From an uncultured Lachnospiraceae bacterium (GTDB taxonomy: Bacteria > Bacillota > Clostridia > Lachnospirales > Lachnospiraceae): 54,267 nt of DNA. Position numbers and translations under genes: made by a program. The stretch covers positions 1 through 54,267 of the forward strand of contig CANQVT010000012.1 of NCBI GenBank assembly GCA_947627365.1, in the 5' to 3' direction. Shown here in pieces: positions 44,635 to 54,124 of this stretch (its first letter is position 1; the number at the start of each line of letters is the position of its first letter). Under the pieces are notes generated by a model. That model did not search any database and was not told where the DNA came from. It saw nothing but the letters and a program-made list of their open reading frames with translations.

Positions 44635-45512
44635 TGGAAAAAAAGAGACGTCGGCTTTTCCGGAGAAAGCCCAGGAAATTAAACCGTTCCATGGCGGGCA
44701 ACGGCATCATGTTCTTCATCATGTTTATCTGCGGCATCTTCATGGCTCTGCCGCTGGTAATGATCATCAACAACGCCCTGAAGCCGCTGGACGAGCTGTT
44801 TCAGTTCCCACCGAAGATCTTTGTGCGCAACCCGACGCTGGAGAATTTCACCGATCTGTTCGTGCTGATGAACAATTCCTGGGTGCCGTTCTCCCGCTAC
44901 ATACTGAACACGATCATCATCACGGGCGGCGGCATGGTGGGTCACGTGATCTGCGCGTCCCTGGCGGCGTACCCGCTGGCGAAGCACAACTTCCCGGGCA
45001 AGAACCTGCTGTTTTCCATGGTCGTGCTCTCGATGATGTTCTCGTGGACGGTCACGCAGATCCCGCAGTACATCATCATCAGCTGGCTGCATATCAACAA
45101 CACCTATGCGGCGCTGGTGCTTCCGGCCTTCTCCTTCGGCATGGGCCTTTACCTGATGAAGCAGTTTATGGAGCAGCTGCCCGACGCGCTGATGGAGTCG
45201 GCGCGGCTGGACGGCGCTTCCGAGTGGCGCATTTTCTGGACGATCGTGATGCCGAACGTCAAGCCGGCCTGGCTGACGCTGGCGATCTTCCAGTTCCAGC
45301 AGATGTGGGGCAACACGGGCGGACTGTTCCTGCGAAGCGAGGAACTCAAGCCCCTGCAGTATTCCCTGCAGCAGATCACCGCGGGCGGCACGGCGAGAGC
45401 CGGCGCGGCGGCGGCCGTCACCTTCATCATCGCGGCGGTGCCGATCACGTTCTTCCTGATCTGCCAGAGCAGCGTGCTGGAGACCATGACCACGTCCGGT
45501 ATGAAAGACTGA
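44634..45512 (+). CDS. sugar ABC transporter permease (MalG-like)
   Basis: A 292-aa partner permease with six TM helices and the EAA loop ESARLDGASEWRIFWTIVMPNVKP. It would pair with the preceding permease and the large binding protein. The SD aaggaggg lies inside the end of the upstream gene. No ATPase gene accompanies it; CUT1 importers of Firmicutes often share a distant MsmK-type ATPase. Confidence 0.92.
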   Translation: MEKKRRRLFRRKPRKLNRSMAGNGIMFFIMFICGIFMALPLVMIINNALKPLDELFQFPPKIFVRNPTLENFTDLFVLMNNSWVPFSRYILNTIIITGGGMVGHVICASLAAYPLAKHNFPGKNLLFSMVVLSMMFSWTVTQIPQYIIISWLHINNTYAALVLPAFSFGMGLYLMKQFMEQLPDALMESARLDGASEWRIFWTIVMPNVKPAWLTLAIFQFQQMWGNTGGLFLRSEELKPLQYSLQQITAGGTARAGAAAAVTFIIAAVPITFFLICQSSVLETMTTSGMKD

Positions 45513-45525
45513 GAAGGAGGGCAGT

Positions 45526-47004
45526 ATGAGAAGACAAAAAAGATTTGTTCGGTTCGCTGCCTCTCTGGCGGCGGTCATTCTGGCGTCAGCGCCGTGTGTG
45601 TCTGCGGGGGCGAAGGAACTCCCCTACGATACTTACACATACGATTACCGTGAGAATGTAATGCTCACGCCCGCGCCCTACGTGCCGAACGGCAGGATCA
45701 CCGGGCAGACGGCGGGCACTACGGATTTCAAGGAACCGCAGGATCTCTGCGTGGCGCCGGACGGTCTTGTCTACGTGGCGGACACCGGCAACAACCGCAT
45801 CGTCGTGCTGAGCAGAGACATGAAAGAGACGGTCCGCGTGATCGACTCCTTCAAGCGCGACGGGGCGGACGATACGTTCAACGCGCCCTACGGCGTGTGC
45901 GTCTCCGAGAACGAGCAGCTCTACGTGGCGGACTCCAACAACAAGCGCGTGGTCGTGCTCACCCCGGAGGGGGAATTCGTGAAGATCATCGACAATCCGC
46001 AGTCGGAGGTTCTTGAGGACGACTTCGACTTCGTCCCCCTGAAGGTGACCGTGGACTACGCGGACCGCGTGTACGTCATCGCGCGAAACGCCTTCGAGGG
46101 CATTCTGGTGTTTGAGAACACCGGAGATTTCACCGGTTATTTCGGAACGATCAAGGTAAAGATCACCCTTTGGGAGAAGTTCTGGCGCAGGCTTGCCAGC
46201 AAGGAAGAGCGCTCCAAGCAGCAGCTTTACATCCCGACCGAGTTCACCGGGATCGACATCGACAGCGACGGTTTCGTGTACGCGTCCAACCTGGATTCGG
46301 AGGGCATACAGGGCATCCGGCGGCTGAACCCGAGCGGAGAGGACGTCATCCAGAAGGGCGAGAACGGAAATCTGGGCGGAGATCTGTGGGGCAGCATCTA
46401 CGGCACCTACAGCGGCCCGTCGGAGTTTACTGACGTGGTGTACCGCGACAAGGGCATCTACTCCCTGCTTGACCGCAAGAGAGGGCGCATCTTTACCTAT
46501 GACAAGGAGGGCAACCTGCTCTACGTGTTCGGCGGACTCGGAAGTCAGGAGGGTACGTTCAACACCCCGGTGGCGATCGAGGCGGTGGACGACCAGATCA
46601 TCGTGCTCGACGCCTATCACAACGCGATCCTCCGCTTTTCCGCGACGGAGTACGGCTCCCTCATCAATGAGGCGGTGGGACTGCGCTACGACGGCGACGA
46701 GAAGCAGGCCATCGGCATCTGGGAGCAGGTGCTCAAGCTCAATGAAAACAACGAGCTCGCCAACAGCGGCATCGGTAAGGCCTACCTGACGGCCGGAGAC
46801 AACGCGAAGGCCATGAAATACTTAAAGCTCGGCATGAACCGCAAATATTATTCCATTGCCTGGCAGCGCTACCGCAACGAGCTGCTCACCCAGAGCATCG
46901 GAACTGTGCTGACGGTGGTGGTCGTGATCGCCGTGCTCCTGTTTGTCATCTCGCAGCTGCGGCACAGAAAGGGCAAAGGAAAGCGAAAGGAGGGCCTGCT
47001 ATGA
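45526..47004 (+). CDS. membrane-anchored extracellular NHL-repeat/TPR protein
   Basis: A 492-aa protein with a signal peptide (about 1-28). A six-bladed-propeller-like NHL region (about 60-375) shows repeats such as LCVAPDGLVYVADTGNNRIVVL, VCVSENEQLYVADSNNKRVVVL and IEAVDDQIIVLDAYHNAILRF. A TPR-like helical pair follows (about 385-440, GDEKQAIGIWEQVLKLNENNELANSGIGKAY), then a TM helix (about 457-480) and a basic tail. The propeller faces out. It may bind glycan or another surface protein. Its stop overlaps the next start by 4 bp (ATGA). Confidence 0.8.
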   Translation: MRRQKRFVRFAASLAAVILASAPCVSAGAKELPYDTYTYDYRENVMLTPAPYVPNGRITGQTAGTTDFKEPQDLCVAPDGLVYVADTGNNRIVVLSRDMKETVRVIDSFKRDGADDTFNAPYGVCVSENEQLYVADSNNKRVVVLTPEGEFVKIIDNPQSEVLEDDFDFVPLKVTVDYADRVYVIARNAFEGILVFENTGDFTGYFGTIKVKITLWEKFWRRLASKEERSKQQLYIPTEFTGIDIDSDGFVYASNLDSEGIQGIRRLNPSGEDVIQKGENGNLGGDLWGSIYGTYSGPSEFTDVVYRDKGIYSLLDRKRGRIFTYDKEGNLLYVFGGLGSQEGTFNTPVAIEAVDDQIIVLDAYHNAILRFSATEYGSLINEAVGLRYDGDEKQAIGIWEQVLKLNENNELANSGIGKAYLTAGDNAKAMKYLKLGMNRKYYSIAWQRYRNELLTQSIGTVLTVVVVIAVLLFVISQLRHRKGKGKRKEGLL

Positions 47005-47636
47005 TAAAGGAACTGTTCTCACTTGACAAATGGAAATACGCCTTTTACACAGTGAGCCATCCGATGGACGCTTACTATGAGATCCGCCACCGCGGAAGGG
47101 GCAGCGTGCCGGTAGCGATCGTGCTGGTGATCCTGTTTTCCTTAAGCTTTTCCATCAACCGCATGTCGGCGGGCTTTATCGTGAATGATGTGGATCCGCT
47201 GGAGGTGAACGCGCTCACCGAGCTGGTCGCCGTGCTGCTTTTGTATCTGCTGCTCTGCGTAGGCAACTGGTCCATCACCTGCCTGATGGAGGGCGAGGGG
47301 CGTCTGAAGGATATCGCGATCGCGATCGGCTATGCGCTGATCCCGATGATCATCTGCTTCAACATCGGCACGATCCTCAGCCAGTTCGTCTCCCTCGAGG
47401 AGGGGGCGTTCTACTGGATCATCATAGCGCTGGGCATCGCCTACGGACTGATCATGATGCTGATGGGGATCATGGTGGTGCACAACTACACGCTGGCGAA
47501 GACGCTGGTGACGATCCTGCTCACTTTTATCGCGGTGTTCATCATCATCTTTGTAGTGCTGCTGTTCGTGAATCTGATCAATCAGGTATACAGTTTCTTC
47601 TACAGTATTTACCAGGAACTGATGTACCGGGCATAG
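47001..47636 (+). CDS. Yip1-family membrane protein
   Basis: A 211-aa protein with about five TM helices. An N-terminal cytoplasmic segment (LFSLDKWKYAFYTVSHPMDAYYEIRHRGRGSV) precedes the helices, the usual Yip1-domain layout. Bacterial Yip1 proteins have no defined role. Start and stop overlap or nearly touch both neighbours, so it is probably produced in step with the NHL protein and the DUF5696-like protein. Confidence 0.8.
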   Translation: MIKELFSLDKWKYAFYTVSHPMDAYYEIRHRGRGSVPVAIVLVILFSLSFSINRMSAGFIVNDVDPLEVNALTELVAVLLLYLLLCVGNWSITCLMEGEGRLKDIAIAIGYALIPMIICFNIGTILSQFVSLEEGAFYWIIIALGIAYGLIMMLMGIMVVHNYTLAKTLVTILLTFIAVFIIIFVVLLFVNLINQVYSFFYSIYQELMYRA

Positions 47637-47648
47637 GAGGGGGACGAA

Positions 47649-50237
47649 ATGCGTACAAGAAAAAAAGTCGTGATCGCGTTTGTGATCCTCATCCTGGCGG
47701 CGGTCGCAGGCTGGTTCGGATGGTGGCTCTACCGCTATCATTTCTACAATGAATACAGGGAGGCCCTTTCCTCCTACGAGTACGAGGAGGGCGGATCCTT
47801 CACCCCGCTTGCGGATGAGGAGAGCGACGTGAAGGGCATGAAGCTCGCGGCGCAGAACGATATCCTGAAGCTCTACGCGAACACGGAGACCGGAGAGGTG
47901 GCCGTGGTCGACAAGCGCAACGGGCAGATCACCTACTCGAATCCGCCGGACGCGGACTCGGACGCGGTGGCGAGCGGCACGAACAAGAGCTTCCTGAAAT
48001 CGCAGCTGATCGTGGATTACTTCAACACCTCCAGGACGGAGGGAACGCTGGATTCCTACACCTACTGCACGGAAAAGGAAGACCAGCTCGCGGTGGAGGG
48101 GATCGAGAACGGGATCCGCTTCCTCTACACGATCGGCGATATGTCGAACAAGACCGGCCTTGTGCCGCAGTATATCAGCATTGAGACGCTGGAGAACGTG
48201 CTGGCGGCGCTCCCGGAGGACGACGCGAGCTTCGTGAACAAAAAATACACAGACAGCACAGTGGCGGAAAATTACAAGGAGCTGCTTCCGTCGGCCGCGA
48301 AGGGCGCGTCTCAGCTGCGCAAACTGAACAAATACTTCGAGGCCGCAGGCTTCACGAACGAAGATTACCTGCGCGAGATGGAAAACTCCGGCGTGGAGGG
48401 CGCGGTGCCGATCTCCTTTGAGATTCCTCTGGAATACCGCTTAAACGGCGACGCGGTGGATGTGTCCATCCCGATGAGTCAGGTGGTGGAGAACGGCGGG
48501 GGCGCGATCTTCCGCATCCAGCTGCTGCGCTACTTTGGCGCGGCGGGCAAGGATGAGAACGGCTACATGCTCGTCCCGAACGGCTCCGGCTCCCTGATCT
48601 ACTTCAACAACGGAAAGACCACGGCGGACAATTATTCCGAATACATGTACGGCATCGATCCGTTGGCCGCGGAGTACACGGTGCTGGAGAACACAGAGAA
48701 CCCCAAAATGGCGTTGTACGGGCTCTTCCGCGAGAAGAGCGGTATCTTTGCCACGATTGAGGACGGCGCGAGTCTGGCTTACTTAAACGCGGGCATCGCG
48801 GGCAAGATCAACGAGTACAACTATGTGTATCCGACCTTCGTGATGCGTGGGAACGACAAGCTTTCCATGTTCGGAGCCACCGGCAACGAGGCGGACATCC
48901 CGATCGTGGAGAAGAATTTCTACGACGCGAACCTTACAGTGAAATACACGATGCTTCCCGAGGAGGACGCGAGCTATGTGGGGGCGGCAAACTATTATCG
49001 CAATCGTCTGCTGGACGAGGGCGTGCTGACGGCGAAGGAGGAGACAGACGGCGACATCAAGTTCTACTACGATGTGCTGGGCGGCGTGGACATGACGAAG
49101 TTCATCCTCGGCACGCAGTATCAGGGTCTGTACGCGATGACCACCTTCGAGGAGGCGCAGGAGATGTCGGACGACCTGAAGGGGTTGGGCGTCTCCAATC
49201 AGGTGATGAATTTCCAGGGCTGGATGAACCGCGGCTACTATCATGATGTGGTGGATAAGCTGAAGATCCCGCACGCGCTCGGCAGCAAGTTGAGCCTCGG
49301 AACCTTAAACGACACGCTGGAGCGAAACGGTGGGATATTCTACGCGGACGTGGCGCTTCAGCAGGTGACATACGTCAGCAAGCGATACTCGGAGAACAAC
49401 GAGACGGCGCGCTATTACGGCGGCGGCTACATCGCCGAGTTCGGTCTGGTGAACCCGTCCACGCTGAGGCGGACCTCGGGGCTGGGTTATGAAGAGAACC
49501 ATTATTATCTGATATCGCCGAAGTTCCTGCCGCGCTATGTAAACAGCCTTGCGTCGAAGATCCAGAATTATAACGTGGACGGCATTTCCCTGAGAGATCT
49601 CGGAAATGAGCTCCACTCGGACAAGAAGCGGACGAACGTCATCAGCCGCGAGCAGGCGCTCGACGTGGTGCTGGATTCCCTCGCGAAGCTCTCAGACACC
49701 GGCAAAAAGCTTCTGGTGAACGATGGAAACGATTACTCCTTCGCCTATGCGGACGATATCATCAACGCGCCGCTGACGGACAACGACTACTACATTGTGG
49801 ACGAGACCGTTCCGTTCTATGAGATGCTGATCCACGGAAGCATCGATTATTCGGGTTCCGCGATCAACTTAAGCGACAGCTACGACCGCGCGGAGCTCGT
49901 GCTGAACCTGATCGAGACGGGCGCTTCCCCGCACTTCATGTTCTCGGCAAAGAATTCGAGCGAGATCAAAAACACGGGTCTGAACCGCTTCTGCTCCACA
50001 ACCTACGAGAGCTGGAAGAACGACGCCCTCGAGATATACACGGAGGTGAACGAGGCGCTGAAAGATGTGAAGGACAGCATGATCGTGAACCACGAGATTG
50101 TGAACGATCATCTGCGCATTGTCACCTATGAGAACGGTGTGAAGATTTATGTGAACACCGGGACGAAGGATGAGAGCGTGGACGGAGTTACGGTTCCGGC
50201 GAGGGCTTACGCGATAGGAGGTGAGGCAGATGAATAA
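47649..50237 (+). CDS. membrane-anchored DUF5696-like protein with glycosidase-like architecture
   Basis: An 862-aa protein with one N-terminal TM helix (about 8-28) and a large extracellular part. Residues 60-430 look like a beta-rich supersandwich (VPISFEIPLEYRLNGDAVDVSIPMSQV, GYMLVPNGSGSLIYFNNGK). Residues 450-780 look like a TIM barrel, with acidic strand ends such as DGISLRDLGNEL, LLVNDGNDYSFAYADDI and YYIVDETVPFYEM. This arrangement recalls glycoside hydrolases such as families 31, 36 or 101, but no catalytic pair is proven. I connect it to DUF5696 from memory. It overlaps the next permease by 8 bp. Confidence 0.72.
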   Translation: MRTRKKVVIAFVILILAAVAGWFGWWLYRYHFYNEYREALSSYEYEEGGSFTPLADEESDVKGMKLAAQNDILKLYANTETGEVAVVDKRNGQITYSNPPDADSDAVASGTNKSFLKSQLIVDYFNTSRTEGTLDSYTYCTEKEDQLAVEGIENGIRFLYTIGDMSNKTGLVPQYISIETLENVLAALPEDDASFVNKKYTDSTVAENYKELLPSAAKGASQLRKLNKYFEAAGFTNEDYLREMENSGVEGAVPISFEIPLEYRLNGDAVDVSIPMSQVVENGGGAIFRIQLLRYFGAAGKDENGYMLVPNGSGSLIYFNNGKTTADNYSEYMYGIDPLAAEYTVLENTENPKMALYGLFREKSGIFATIEDGASLAYLNAGIAGKINEYNYVYPTFVMRGNDKLSMFGATGNEADIPIVEKNFYDANLTVKYTMLPEEDASYVGAANYYRNRLLDEGVLTAKEETDGDIKFYYDVLGGVDMTKFILGTQYQGLYAMTTFEEAQEMSDDLKGLGVSNQVMNFQGWMNRGYYHDVVDKLKIPHALGSKLSLGTLNDTLERNGGIFYADVALQQVTYVSKRYSENNETARYYGGGYIAEFGLVNPSTLRRTSGLGYEENHYYLISPKFLPRYVNSLASKIQNYNVDGISLRDLGNELHSDKKRTNVISREQALDVVLDSLAKLSDTGKKLLVNDGNDYSFAYADDIINAPLTDNDYYIVDETVPFYEMLIHGSIDYSGSAINLSDSYDRAELVLNLIETGASPHFMFSAKNSSEIKNTGLNRFCSTTYESWKNDALEIYTEVNEALKDVKDSMIVNHEIVNDHLRIVTYENGVKIYVNTGTKDESVDGVTVPARAYAIGGEADE

Positions 50238-51150
50238 GAAAAAGAAAAAGCTGACGCTTTCCAGAAAGCGCAGCATCACCGGCTTTCTGTTTATCCTGCC
50301 GTGGCTGATCGGCTTCATCTGGTTCTACGCGAGAAGCCTGTTTCTGTCGATCGAGTTTTCCCTGTCGAACCTGACGGTGAACCCGGGCGGCGGCTATACG
50401 CTGGAATTTGTAGGACTGGATAATTTCCTCTACGCGTTCCGCGCGCACGCTACCTACAAGCAGGTGCTGACCACGTCCATCGGCAACATGCTGATCGACG
50501 TGCCGCTGATTACTTTCTTCAGCCTGTTCATGGCGCTGCTTCTGAACAAGAAGTTCCGCGGGAGGACGCTGGTGCGTGCCATCTTCTTCCTGCCGGTGAT
50601 CCTGAATTCCGAGGCGATCACGGCTGCGATGAACCTGGTCCGGACCATGATGAGCGGCGGCATCTCCAGCGCGAGCGCCGAGATGGCGGAGGCCGCGGCC
50701 GGAACCGGCGTGGGTCTGACTTACTATATCGAGATGTTCAGCAACTTAGGTCTGCCGGACTCGATCATCACCTACATCGCGGGGGCGGTGGACCGGATCA
50801 GCGACATCATCAACGCCTCCGGCGTGCAGATCATCATCTTTATCGCCGCTCTGCAGTCGATTCCGGAGTCCATGTACGAGGTGGCGAAGATCGAGGGCTC
50901 CACGGCCTACGAGACCTTCTGGAAGGTGACCTTCCCGCTGGTGATGCCGCACATTGTCACGAATGTGGTCTACACCGTGGTCGACAGCTTTACGCAGTCT
51001 GAGGTGGTGGAGCTGGCCTACGACACCGCCTTCACGGAGATGAACTACGGACTGAGCTCCGTGTTCAGTCTGGTGTCCACGGTGGTCACCTGTCTGATCC
51101 TGGTGATCGTCTGCCGCTTCATACAGAAGCGAACGTTCTACTATAACTAG
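50230..51150 (+). CDS. sugar ABC transporter permease (second system, MalF-like)
   Basis: A 306-aa six-TM permease with EAA loop EVAKIEGSTAYETFWKVTFPLVMPH. I chose ATG 50230 because aggaggtga precedes it by 6-7 nt; GTG 50221 is the alternative. It is not a close copy of the first permease. An unusual feature is a longer periplasmic-side insert (about residues 150-195, MSGGISSASAEMAEAAAGTG). Confidence 0.9.
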   Translation: MNKKKKKLTLSRKRSITGFLFILPWLIGFIWFYARSLFLSIEFSLSNLTVNPGGGYTLEFVGLDNFLYAFRAHATYKQVLTTSIGNMLIDVPLITFFSLFMALLLNKKFRGRTLVRAIFFLPVILNSEAITAAMNLVRTMMSGGISSASAEMAEAAAGTGVGLTYYIEMFSNLGLPDSIITYIAGAVDRISDIINASGVQIIIFIAALQSIPESMYEVAKIEGSTAYETFWKVTFPLVMPHIVTNVVYTVVDSFTQSEVVELAYDTAFTEMNYGLSSVFSLVSTVVTCLILVIVCRFIQKRTFYYN

Positions 51151-51165
51151 GAAAGGAGAGAAAAG

Positions 51166-52164
51166 ATGGAAAAGACAAAGAAGAAATCATTGCTTGTCCG
51201 GTACCGCGAGCTGATGGCGGACAGCCAGTTCACCAACGACCGCACCCGCTGGGCAGGCAATGTGAAAAAGTTCATCCTGTTTGTTTTCCGCCTGGTGCTG
51301 ATCGTCGGCGTGTGCTATGTCATCTTAGGTCCGGTCATCGGTATCATCAGCAGCTCTTTTTTCTCCGACGCGGACAGCTACAATCCGATGGTATACCTGA
51401 TCCCGCAGGAGCCCACGCTCGGGCGCTACACGATGGCGGCACAGTATCTGAATTACGGCAAGACCGTGACGTCCTCCCTGGCGTACTCCCTGTCTCTGAT
51501 GCTGATCCAGGTATTCATCTGTTCCATGGTGGGTTACGGATTCGCAAGATACAATTTTCCGCTGAAAAATGTCTTATTTGCGTGCGTGGTCATCATGATC
51601 GTCATTCCTACCAACACGATCATGCTCCCGCTGTATATGACATTTGCGAAATTTGATATCTTTGGAATTATAAAGGCAATTAAGGGGGATGCTGTCAACC
51701 TCCTGTCCACGCCGATCCCGATGTACATTATGACATTCTTCGGCTGTGGACTCCGGTCGGGGCTGTACATTTACATCTTCAACCAGTTCTTCCGCGGACT
51801 TCCGAAAGAGATTGAGGAAGCGGCGTTCGTGGACGGAGCCGGGACGCTGTATACGTATTTCCGTATCATGCTTGTAAATGCGATGCCCTCGGTCATCACC
51901 GTAGCGATCTTCTCTATGGTGTGGCAGTACAACGACACCTTCTACGCGAACCTGTTTCTGATCAGCAACGACATCGTGATCAGTAAGCGTATCGCCACGA
52001 TCGAAGCGTCGATCTCCAATGTGGAGAAGATCCTGGATCCCAATATCCTGGAGCTCTTTGTGGACGCTGGCATCGTGCTGATCATGATCCCGATCCTGAT
52101 CATCTACATCGCGCTGCAGAAGCAGTTCATAGAGGGCGTCGAGCGAAGCGGTATCGTCGGGTAG
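51166..52164 (+). CDS. sugar ABC transporter permease (second system, MalG-like)
   Basis: A 332-aa six-TM permease with EAA loop EEAAFVDGAGTLYTYFRIMLVNAMPS and the C-terminal KQFIEGVERSGIVG tail seen in MalG-type permeases. A 50-residue cytoplasmic N-terminus precedes the first helix. The SD aaaggagag is adjacent. It should pair with the preceding gene and with the binding protein that starts at the right edge. Confidence 0.92.
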   Translation: MEKTKKKSLLVRYRELMADSQFTNDRTRWAGNVKKFILFVFRLVLIVGVCYVILGPVIGIISSSFFSDADSYNPMVYLIPQEPTLGRYTMAAQYLNYGKTVTSSLAYSLSLMLIQVFICSMVGYGFARYNFPLKNVLFACVVIMIVIPTNTIMLPLYMTFAKFDIFGIIKAIKGDAVNLLSTPIPMYIMTFFGCGLRSGLYIYIFNQFFRGLPKEIEEAAFVDGAGTLYTYFRIMLVNAMPSVITVAIFSMVWQYNDTFYANLFLISNDIVISKRIATIEASISNVEKILDPNILELFVDAGIVLIMIPILIIYIALQKQFIEGVERSGIVG

Positions 52165-52194
52165 GAGACAAAAAAAGAAAAGGAGGATAAAAAG

Positions 52195-54087
52195 TTGAAA
52201 GCAAGAAAAATCATCACGTTATCTCTGATGTCTGCAGTGCTCGGCACGGCGGCGTTCGGGGGAATGAATGCGATGGCGGATGAGGGCGGTGCGGCCGCGG
52301 CCAGCATCGACTTCGAGGACGGCCTGTTCGGCTTCGCGGGAGTGGACAAATCCGTGAATTCCGCGGGCGACGTCGGTTCTCTGGAAGTGGTGGACTACAA
52401 CGGTTCCAAGGCGCTGAAGGTGACGTCGAACGGCAAGGCGATGTTTGTCGGCTTCCAGGCGGATGCGCTTCTGGGCGACAACATCGGGAATGTGGCTTCG
52501 ATCGACATGACGATCGGAAGCGAGAACCCGGACGGCGAGTTCGGCGCGGTGTCCGGCAACATCTACGCTTTCGTGGGCGAGGATCTGGCGCGCAACAACG
52601 GCGCGTGGTCGGTCTATCTGGAGACCGCGAATCCGAAGACCGTGAGCTACGCTCTGCCGGAGGGCAGCTCCATGGTTCCGGGCAGCTACATCGTCGTCTC
52701 TCTGGAGACGGATACCAAGAAGGATAAGGGCGCGACACCGGCGAATATGTACATCGACGACATCGCGTTCAAGGACGCGGACGGCAATGTGCTCCCGGTG
52801 GACACCTCCGCGGAGTATGTGGCGGTGGCGACGGGCGCGGACCGCTCCAACCTGTACGCGCTGACGAACGCAGTGGAGTTCGCGGACTTCGCGTGCTCCG
52901 GCGACGGCTGGGCGCAGAACGGCTTTGATATGCCGCAGGAGATCCTCGACGCGCTCGTTCCGGGCAGCGTTGTGGAGATTTCCTACACAAGCGAAACCGG
53001 CGATATGTGGCTGGTAATGCCGGATGCGGCGGCAGGCTGGATGAGAGTCGGCCAGGGCAACGCGGACGGCAGCGGCAGCGACAGTGCTTTCGTCAACAAT
53101 TCCAAGAACATTGCGCAGATCACCTACGAGCAGATCGCGGCGGTGTGCGGCGACGACGTCAGCACCTGGGGCGCGAGAATGCAGTGTGAAGCGTCGGGCG
53201 CTTGGGAAGTGCAGTCTGTGAAGGTCGGCAAGGCGGCCGTGCAGCCGGCTGTGGCTGACGCAGTGGAGTTTGCGGGCTTTGCGTGCACCGGCGACGGCTG
53301 GGCGCAGAACGGCTTTGACATGCCGCAGGAGATCATCGACGCGCTCGTTCCGGGCAGTGTGGTAGAGATCACCTACGCAAGCGACAACGGAGATATCTGG
53401 CTGGTAATGCCGGACGCAGCGGCGGGCTGGATGAGAGTCGGCCAGGGCAACGCGGACGGCAGCGGCAGCGACAGCGCGATCTCTGATGGCAGCAAGGCGT
53501 ACATCACCTACGAGCAGATCGCGGCGGTATGCGGCGACGACGTCAGCACCTGGGGCGCGAGGATGCAGTGCGAGGCTTCGGGCGCATGGGAAGTTTACGG
53601 CGTGAAGGTCGGTAAGAAGACCGAGCTGAAGCCGCTCAAGAACATGGTTGAGTTCACGGGCTTTGCGTGCACGGGCGACGGCTGGGCGCAGAACGGCGCG
53701 GCGATGCCGCAGGAGATCTTGGATGCGCTCGTACCGGGCAGCGTAGTGAGCATTTCCTACACGAGCGAGAGCGGAGACCTCTGGGTAGTCATGAACGAGG
53801 CTGCGGCGGGCTGGATGAGAGTCGGCGTCGGCAACATGGACGGCAGCGGCGGCGATCCGGCGGCTTACAACGGCAGCACCTGCCAGGTGACCTACGAGCA
53901 GATCGCGGCGCTCTGCGGCGACGATGTGAGTACCTGGGGCAGCACGATGCAGTGCGAGTCCTCCACCGCGTGGGAAGTCTACAGCGTAGCGGTAGGCCAG
54001 GCGGCGGACGCGGCTCCGGCAGCGGCGGCTGAGGCTCTCGAGGCGGAGACAGAGGCCGAGACGACGGCGGCTGAGGTAGCTGAGTAA
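52195..54087 (+). CDS. secreted protein with three near-identical carbohydrate-binding-like repeats
   Basis: A 630-aa secreted protein. The signal peptide (MKARKIITLSLMSAVLG...) is followed by a jelly-roll-like domain (about 33-205, beginning SIDFEDGLFGFAG). Three tandem domains of about 128 residues follow, starting near residues 226, 356 and 484; each has VEFxxFACxGDGWAQNG, MPQEIxDALVPGSVV, AAAGWMRVGxGN and TYEQIAA.CGDDVSTWG. Regular Trp residues suggest glycan binding. An Ala/Glu/Thr tail ends the protein. The start is TTG 52195 with aaaggagg at 9 nt. No anchor or LPXTG motif is visible. CBM family not recognised. Confidence 0.75.
   Translation: MKARKIITLSLMSAVLGTAAFGGMNAMADEGGAAAASIDFEDGLFGFAGVDKSVNSAGDVGSLEVVDYNGSKALKVTSNGKAMFVGFQADALLGDNIGNVASIDMTIGSENPDGEFGAVSGNIYAFVGEDLARNNGAWSVYLETANPKTVSYALPEGSSMVPGSYIVVSLETDTKKDKGATPANMYIDDIAFKDADGNVLPVDTSAEYVAVATGADRSNLYALTNAVEFADFACSGDGWAQNGFDMPQEILDALVPGSVVEISYTSETGDMWLVMPDAAAGWMRVGQGNADGSGSDSAFVNNSKNIAQITYEQIAAVCGDDVSTWGARMQCEASGAWEVQSVKVGKAAVQPAVADAVEFAGFACTGDGWAQNGFDMPQEIIDALVPGSVVEITYASDNGDIWLVMPDAAAGWMRVGQGNADGSGSDSAISDGSKAYITYEQIAAVCGDDVSTWGARMQCEASGAWEVYGVKVGKKTELKPLKNMVEFTGFACTGDGWAQNGAAMPQEILDALVPGSVVSISYTSESGDLWVVMNEAAAGWMRVGVGNMDGSGGDPAAYNGSTCQVTYEQIAALCGDDVSTWGSTMQCESSTAWEVYSVAVGQAADAAPAAAAEALEAETEAETTAAEVAE
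52870..54000 (+). repeat. three tandem coding repeats of about 384-390 bp
   Basis: Repeat 1 starts at 52870, repeat 2 at 53260 and repeat 3 at 53644. Long stretches are nearly identical in DNA as well as protein, for example the GWMRVGQGNADGSGSDS segment of repeats 1 and 2. This indicates recent duplication or gene conversion. Confidence 0.9.
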
Positions 54088-54124
54088 GTTAAAATAAGAA
54101 CAGGAAGAAGGAGGAATAAAAAGA

